Source: Chitinophagaceae bacterium
GTDB lineage: Bacteria > Bacteroidota > Bacteroidia > Chitinophagales > Chitinophagaceae
Assembly: GCA_947447005.1 (NCBI GenBank)
Contig: CANFHO010000017.1
Coordinates: 1 to 37,536, forward strand
DNA length: 37,536 nucleotides
Reading direction: 5' to 3'
A program made the translations under genes and the position numbers. Below are positions 33,502 to 37,536 of this stretch, one piece after another; position 1 is the stretch's first letter, and every line of letters begins with the position of its first letter. The notes under the pieces are model-generated. The model was not told the DNA's origin. It saw only the letters and a list, made by a program, of their open reading frames with translations, and made no database searches.

Positions 33502-34461
33502 ATGAGCAACGAGTATCCCTCTTCAGGCGGTTTTACAAATGAACCTCAAAAAGACAATAAAAACACCTACATCATTATCCTTCTCATAGCACTTATTGCT
33601 TCTTGGATTTATATTTTTTATGCCAAGAATAAAACAAACACCATAATCATTGAAAAGGATGCACAATATTCAACACTGGATTCAACCAAAAATGCAGTTC
33701 AGAAAGAATATGATGATGCAATGACTAAATTAAATGACATGACATTGGCCAATGCAGGTTTGGATAGTCTTGTTAAAACAAAGAATAGTGAATTACAGGT
33801 GTTAAAGAGCAAGTTTAAATCACTTGTAGGAAAACAAAATGCTACCTCAAAAGATCTTGCTGAAGCCAAATCATTGGTTTCTGAGTTGAATACCAGAATC
33901 AATGATTATGTAAAAGAAATTGAGCGTTTGCAAGCAGAAAACCAACAATTAACTGTAGATAAAGCAAATTTGACTACAGACAAACAGAATCTTCAGAAAA
34001 ATCTAACCAATACCGAAACTGCCAAAAAGGATGCTGAAGGTAAGGTAGATGTGGGTTCTACACTTCATGCTTCGAATTTCCAAATCATTGCCATCAATGA
34101 AACAGGAAGTGGTAAAGAAAAAGCAACGAGCAGGGCCAAAAGAGCAGACAAGTTTCGCATATCATTTAATCTGGATGAAAACAGAATCGCTGTAACTGGA
34201 ACAAAACTGTTATACATTATTGCAAAGGATCCTGCAGGAAAAGTAATCAAGGAAGATGCACTTGGATCAGGATCAATAAATACCAGACAAGATGGAGCTA
34301 TCGATTTTACAGCTAAAATTGAATCTGAATACACACAAGGTCAATTAAAACCCATTAGTTTTGATTTGAGACAAGCTGACAAAATCACAAAAGGAAGTTA
34401 TTCTATTATTGTTTATCAAAATGGTTTCAAAATTGGCGAGGGTGTTGCTATTTTAAAATAA
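33502..34461 (+). CDS. Membrane-anchored coiled-coil protein, unknown function
   Basis: No named family recognised. The 319-residue protein has a short polar N-terminus, a single transmembrane helix (IIILLIALIASWIYIFYA, about 24-41) and then a long charged region (about 55-175) of heptad-like Leu/Ile spacing, including LQAENQQLTVDKANL, which predicts a coiled coil. The C-terminal roughly 140 residues (from STLHASNFQIIAI) look like a compact beta domain. The likely orientation is cytoplasmic N-terminus with coiled coil and beta domain in the periplasm. A strong terminator follows the stop codon. A structural or cell-envelope tether role is possible but only inferred. Confidence 0.75.
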   Translation: MSNEYPSSGGFTNEPQKDNKNTYIIILLIALIASWIYIFYAKNKTNTIIIEKDAQYSTLDSTKNAVQKEYDDAMTKLNDMTLANAGLDSLVKTKNSELQVLKSKFKSLVGKQNATSKDLAEAKSLVSELNTRINDYVKEIERLQAENQQLTVDKANLTTDKQNLQKNLTNTETAKKDAEGKVDVGSTLHASNFQIIAINETGSGKEKATSRAKRADKFRISFNLDENRIAVTGTKLLYIIAKDPAGKVIKEDALGSGSINTRQDGAIDFTAKIESEYTQGQLKPISFDLRQADKITKGSYSIIVYQNGFKIGEGVAILK

Positions 34462-34481
34462 ATAAGTTTTGATATTATTAT

Positions 34482-34516
34482 AAAGCGCAGGCCTTATTAA
34501 GCCTGCGCTTTTTTTT
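34482..34516 (+). terminator. Rho-independent terminator between convergent genes
   Basis: Eleven-bp stem, aaagcgcaggc (34482-34492) with gcctgcgcttt (34501-34511), 8-base loop, then continued T to 34516. The T-run serves the plus-strand coiled-coil gene. On the minus strand the hairpin follows the large gene's stop codon and is trailed by TTTATAATAAT, so it may work weakly in that direction too. Confidence 0.9.
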
Positions 34517-37500
34517 ATAGAATAGCTCTTATTTGAGCTCGGCCTATATTAACCATTCCTGAAGTTCCTGCTTTTCTTCCTTCATACTGAAGACTCATTT
34601 CAAGAAAACGACTAAGCCTTTTGGTTAAATCCAAGGTCCATAAAACATTCTTGCCTGGCATCAATCCATCCAACATGATATATGAAAGAAGGCTATTGGT
34701 GACAGCATTGTATTTGATTGTATTGAGTGTAAGCTTTGAGGAGATCGAAGTATTGGCAATAATATTATACTTTGCTTCCATAATAAAAGCCTTTGCCTGC
34801 ATTTTCTCATTAGATACATTTGTTTTTTGGTCAAACTTCAAACCTCCTACTAATCTCAAATTTGTGCCTTTTACAAAAGTCAATCTAGGTTCAAAGGAAG
34901 AATATTCAATCGCATAATTTCGATTGCTAAATTTAGATGCTTGCAAATCATTATTACCATGTTTATAAATTAGATCTGCTGTAAAAACACGAATGAAATA
35001 TGCATGGAGTCTGATTGAAAGAAGATTATTTTTTCTCGATTCATAGCCATAAGATAAAAATGCTCGATTGCTTGTTTGAAAGGTGTTAATATCAATACCC
35101 CAAACTTGACTGGCTTTATTAAATGAAAGGGTATTGCTTATCAACTCATCATAGGCAATGACTGTTGTATCTGAAAAAACATTATTTATGGGTAATAACA
35201 ATCTCCTTTCACCTGCAATTCTTTTTTCTGATAATTGCATTGAAGTTTGAATATAAAGACGTTTTAAGAATGTTGTGAATGCATTACTTTCCAACTTTAA
35301 TGCTTTAGCTGGATCTAATACAACATCAAAATTATTTTGTACATAATCAGCTCGAATAAATTCAGAAGTGGGTGTACTAATTCGAAAATACTTGGCTTGG
35401 TCTTTGAATTTTGCAATTTCAAATTCGGTTAACTGCTGGATTCCATCACTATTATAATCGATCCATGTATATTCTCCTTGTCCGGCAGGTACTTCTATAT
35501 ATGCAAAATCTCTGCGAGGTTCTTGCCCGGAACCAACTTCATATAAAACATCACCAGTAATTGCATTTCTCCAAACATCCATTAAATACTGTGCTCTACC
35601 CAATAGCATATTTGATTTTTTAGGTTGGGAGTTTTGCAGAGAAGCCATATTCAACATTCTCCATGTAGTATTCAGTTTAAATTGATGATGATCACTTTCC
35701 AAGAGTTGTAAATCTATATTTACATTATGGCTTTGATCTCCCTTTAAGAACTGTTTACCAATTGGCAATTGATCTGTTCTTGTATAATATTTTAGTCCCC
35801 ATTTATTTAATTCACGTTGATCAGACCTTGTATAGGCCTCTAATGTATTGAAAAAGAAACTGCCAGCGTAGAGGCTATCAGTTAATAGCCAATGAGATTC
35901 ATTTTTTTCCTGATGAAAACGCAGGCCTAATTCATAATTTTTAAGCTGAACAAATTTCTTTGCAATGTCAAAAGTAGGACGAACAAAAATTCCAGATCGG
36001 TTTGTACCATTGAAATGGCGAATATCAAACTGATGATCCATTCTCCATGATTGATTGGAAAAGTGATATACGATGGCATTCTTGTTTGAATTTATTTCAT
36101 TGGTACGAGTGAAATTTTCAAATGAATATTTCAATTGTTGATCACGTGTATCATTTATACTTAATTTGGTTTGAAGTATTTTTTCTTCCGCTGGCGTTAC
36201 TTGTAGATCCAAACCCCAATCGCGATAAAATTCGACATCCCTCAATCGTTCAATAGGCTTAAAATTGAGAGAGGCATAATCATATGAAGCATCTGTGAAA
36301 AATTTATATTTCTTATGGAAAAAGTCGTGTTCATTTTTAATACTTGTCTTAAATGCAACGCCATCGTCATTTGACTTATCTTTTGCAGACAACCTGTTTA
36401 AATCATATTTACTGAAAGCAATATCTGCATCAACCAAGGTATGATATGATAGATTCCAGGTACTGCCTAATGAAATCATCTTTTGGGCCTTGGGTGCCGC
36501 TAATAAAATGATAGGCTCAAACCTACCTCTCATTTTGCCAGTTAATGGATCTGGAGAGATCCATTTATAAACTTTACCATTGGAGTTATTTTCAAGGTCT
36601 TGTACATAATTACCTTTGGTATCTCCAAGATCAATAAATGAAAGTGAATACAGATTATTTTCTGGCTTTGAAACATGGACATATATGGTATCATGTTTAC
36701 CTGGGGCATACAATGAATCCATTTTTTTATATAATAATTTCCCAAGTGAATAATCATCTGGCGTAGCTGAGCTGTAATATTTTCCATTTAGATTATCCCC
36801 TACCCCCGCCAGAAAATTCTTTTGTTCAGCGTTTAGCGTTTGGCCTATAGGTGAATTTTTGGCGTCTGTATTATCAAAAAAACCAAAGCGAAGTTTAAAA
36901 TTTTTATTCAAAGTAAATTCATCAGTCAATAAAAATTGAGAATTGAGATAATTCCTATCCGCATATTCAAATTCAATCTGAATTCTTTTATCTTTTGTGA
37001 TCATTTGTTTGGATGTAAATGTTACTTCTGCTGTATTATAATTTATGACATAATCTTGATCTTCCCCTCTTTGTTGTTGAACCCCGTCTATATAAATTCG
37101 TTCACTACCAGCCAAAACGATGAAAAACATTTCCTGGTTTGCTCCTTTCAATCGATATGGTCCCTGGTTGCCTTCCACACCTTGAAATACATTTCTGGTA
37201 AATTTCCCTTTGGCTACTGCACCACTCGCCATGATAGCATTTGATGCACTTTTTGACAAAGTTGATATATTTTCAAAAGAGACTCCTTGAAGACGTTTAT
37301 AAAAATTAAGATAGCTCGAATTGGCTTGTCTTATATCAAGATCACCCAAGGATAGCTTCCATTGATCTTTTGAAAACTTGAGAAATACCTGATCAAACTC
37401 TTTTAAATTTTGAGTATTCCCATCAGGTTGTATTGGAATATTGTTATCTGAAATAGCAGCAGCCAAAAGAATACTATCCCCGATATAGCCATTCATTTGC

Positions 37501-37536
37501 AAATTAAGACTTGAATTCAAAACTGCATCTTGCCTG
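34515..37536 (-). CDS. Very large outer-membrane protein, N-terminus outside the window
   Basis: Open at its 5' end: reading frame stays open through position 37536, so at least 1006 residues are visible and the signal peptide is missing. It belongs to a Bacteroidota group of giant envelope proteins I recall only as hypothetical. Landmarks are SLNLQMNGYIGDSILLAAAISDNNIPIQPDGNTQNL, GVEGNQGPYRLKG, SERIYIDGVQQQRGEDQDYVINYNTAEVTFT and IQIEFEYADRNY. The rest has alternating polar and hydrophobic residues and many aromatics, which suggests a large barrel (inference). The general style is reminiscent of the SprA/T9SS type of giant barrel, but I do not see enough to call it SprA. It ends next to the terminator at 34482-34516. 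Confidence 0.72.
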   Translation of the reverse strand, partial: RQDAVLNSSLNLQMNGYIGDSILLAAAISDNNIPIQPDGNTQNLKEFDQVFLKFSKDQWKLSLGDLDIRQANSSYLNFYKRLQGVSFENISTLSKSASNAIMASGAVAKGKFTRNVFQGVEGNQGPYRLKGANQEMFFIVLAGSERIYIDGVQQQRGEDQDYVINYNTAEVTFTSKQMITKDKRIQIEFEYADRNYLNSQFLLTDEFTLNKNFKLRFGFFDNTDAKNSPIGQTLNAEQKNFLAGVGDNLNGKYYSSATPDDYSLGKLLYKKMDSLYAPGKHDTIYVHVSKPENNLYSLSFIDLGDTKGNYVQDLENNSNGKVYKWISPDPLTGKMRGRFEPIILLAAPKAQKMISLGSTWNLSYHTLVDADIAFSKYDLNRLSAKDKSNDDGVAFKTSIKNEHDFFHKKYKFFTDASYDYASLNFKPIERLRDVEFYRDWGLDLQVTPAEEKILQTKLSINDTRDQQLKYSFENFTRTNEINSNKNAIVYHFSNQSWRMDHQFDIRHFNGTNRSGIFVRPTFDIAKKFVQLKNYELGLRFHQEKNESHWLLTDSLYAGSFFFNTLEAYTRSDQRELNKWGLKYYTRTDQLPIGKQFLKGDQSHNVNIDLQLLESDHHQFKLNTTWRMLNMASLQNSQPKKSNMLLGRAQYLMDVWRNAITGDVLYEVGSGQEPRRDFAYIEVPAGQGEYTWIDYNSDGIQQLTEFEIAKFKDQAKYFRISTPTSEFIRADYVQNNFDVVLDPAKALKLESNAFTTFLKRLYIQTSMQLSEKRIAGERRLLLPINNVFSDTTVIAYDELISNTLSFNKASQVWGIDINTFQTSNRAFLSYGYESRKNNLLSIRLHAYFIRVFTADLIYKHGNNDLQASKFSNRNYAIEYSSFEPRLTFVKGTNLRLVGGLKFDQKTNVSNEKMQAKAFIMEAKYNIIANTSISSKLTLNTIKYNAVTNSLLSYIMLDGLMPGKNVLWTLDLTKRLSRFLEMSLQYEGRKAGTSGMVNIGRAQIRAIL

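Noticed and set aside
1-37536. Defence island, prophage, insertion sequence or CRISPR array
   Set aside because: No integrase, transposase, restriction or cas-type protein and no spaced repeats were found; the content is mostly housekeeping.

Overview
The window looks like chromosomal core DNA of an AT-rich (about 35-37% GC by eye) member of the Bacteroidota, most likely close to the Chitinophagaceae. Pointers are the Bacteroidota-type -7 promoter boxes (TAnnTTTG), the general lack of Shine-Dalgarno sequences, a topoisomerase I without zinc ribbons, a roughly 510-residue signal peptidase I, DUF2851 and DUF3052-like proteins, and a very large outer-membrane protein of a Bacteroidota type. No tRNA, rRNA, insertion sequence, prophage, CRISPR array or attachment site was found. 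Gaps between genes are all under 200 bases.

Layout. 1-4371: carbohydrate block with glgA-glgC (glycogen synthesis, glgC cut by the window edge) diverging from a FucP-like sugar transporter and a ROK sugar kinase. 4383-7883: lipA, a secreted probable beta-barrel protein, an OsmC protein and DUF2851. 7963-10009: kdsC-like phosphatase, UbiA prenyltransferase and maf, tightly packed on the minus strand. 10102-15190: an alpha/beta hydrolase, then topA, a SirB1-like transglutaminase-fold protein, csaA and ogt. 15297-20717: a complete RND tripartite efflux operon (adaptor lipoprotein, inner-membrane pump, TolC-type channel). 20718-25040, minus strand: cdd, lepB, a DUF3052-like gene, plsY and prmA. 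25047-27654: rpsO-pnp with promoter, leader hairpins and terminator. 27674-33338: a small membrane protein, a probable glycosyltransferase, ftsE, purM, ribF and holA. 33502 to the end: a membrane-anchored coiled-coil protein and a giant outer-membrane protein open at the right edge.

How the genes fit together. The left block could form one route: sugar uptake, phosphorylation by the ROK kinase, then ADP-glucose synthesis (GlgC) and glycogen polymerisation (GlgA). The RND operon is a self-contained export machine. Most of the rest is housekeeping: lipoylation, purine and flavin synthesis, phospholipid acylation, protein export, RNA decay, replication clamp loading and division.

I do not see a clear new defence, mobile or biosynthetic system. 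The points most worth a second look are the ROK kinase that has lost all three zinc-motif cysteines, the terminator almost touching that gene's start codon, paired hairpins in the pnp leader, a consistent set of -7 boxes 16-24 bases before start codons, repeated overlaps at convergent gene ends, and the uncharacterised envelope proteins at 5349-6176, 33502-34461 and 34515-37536.
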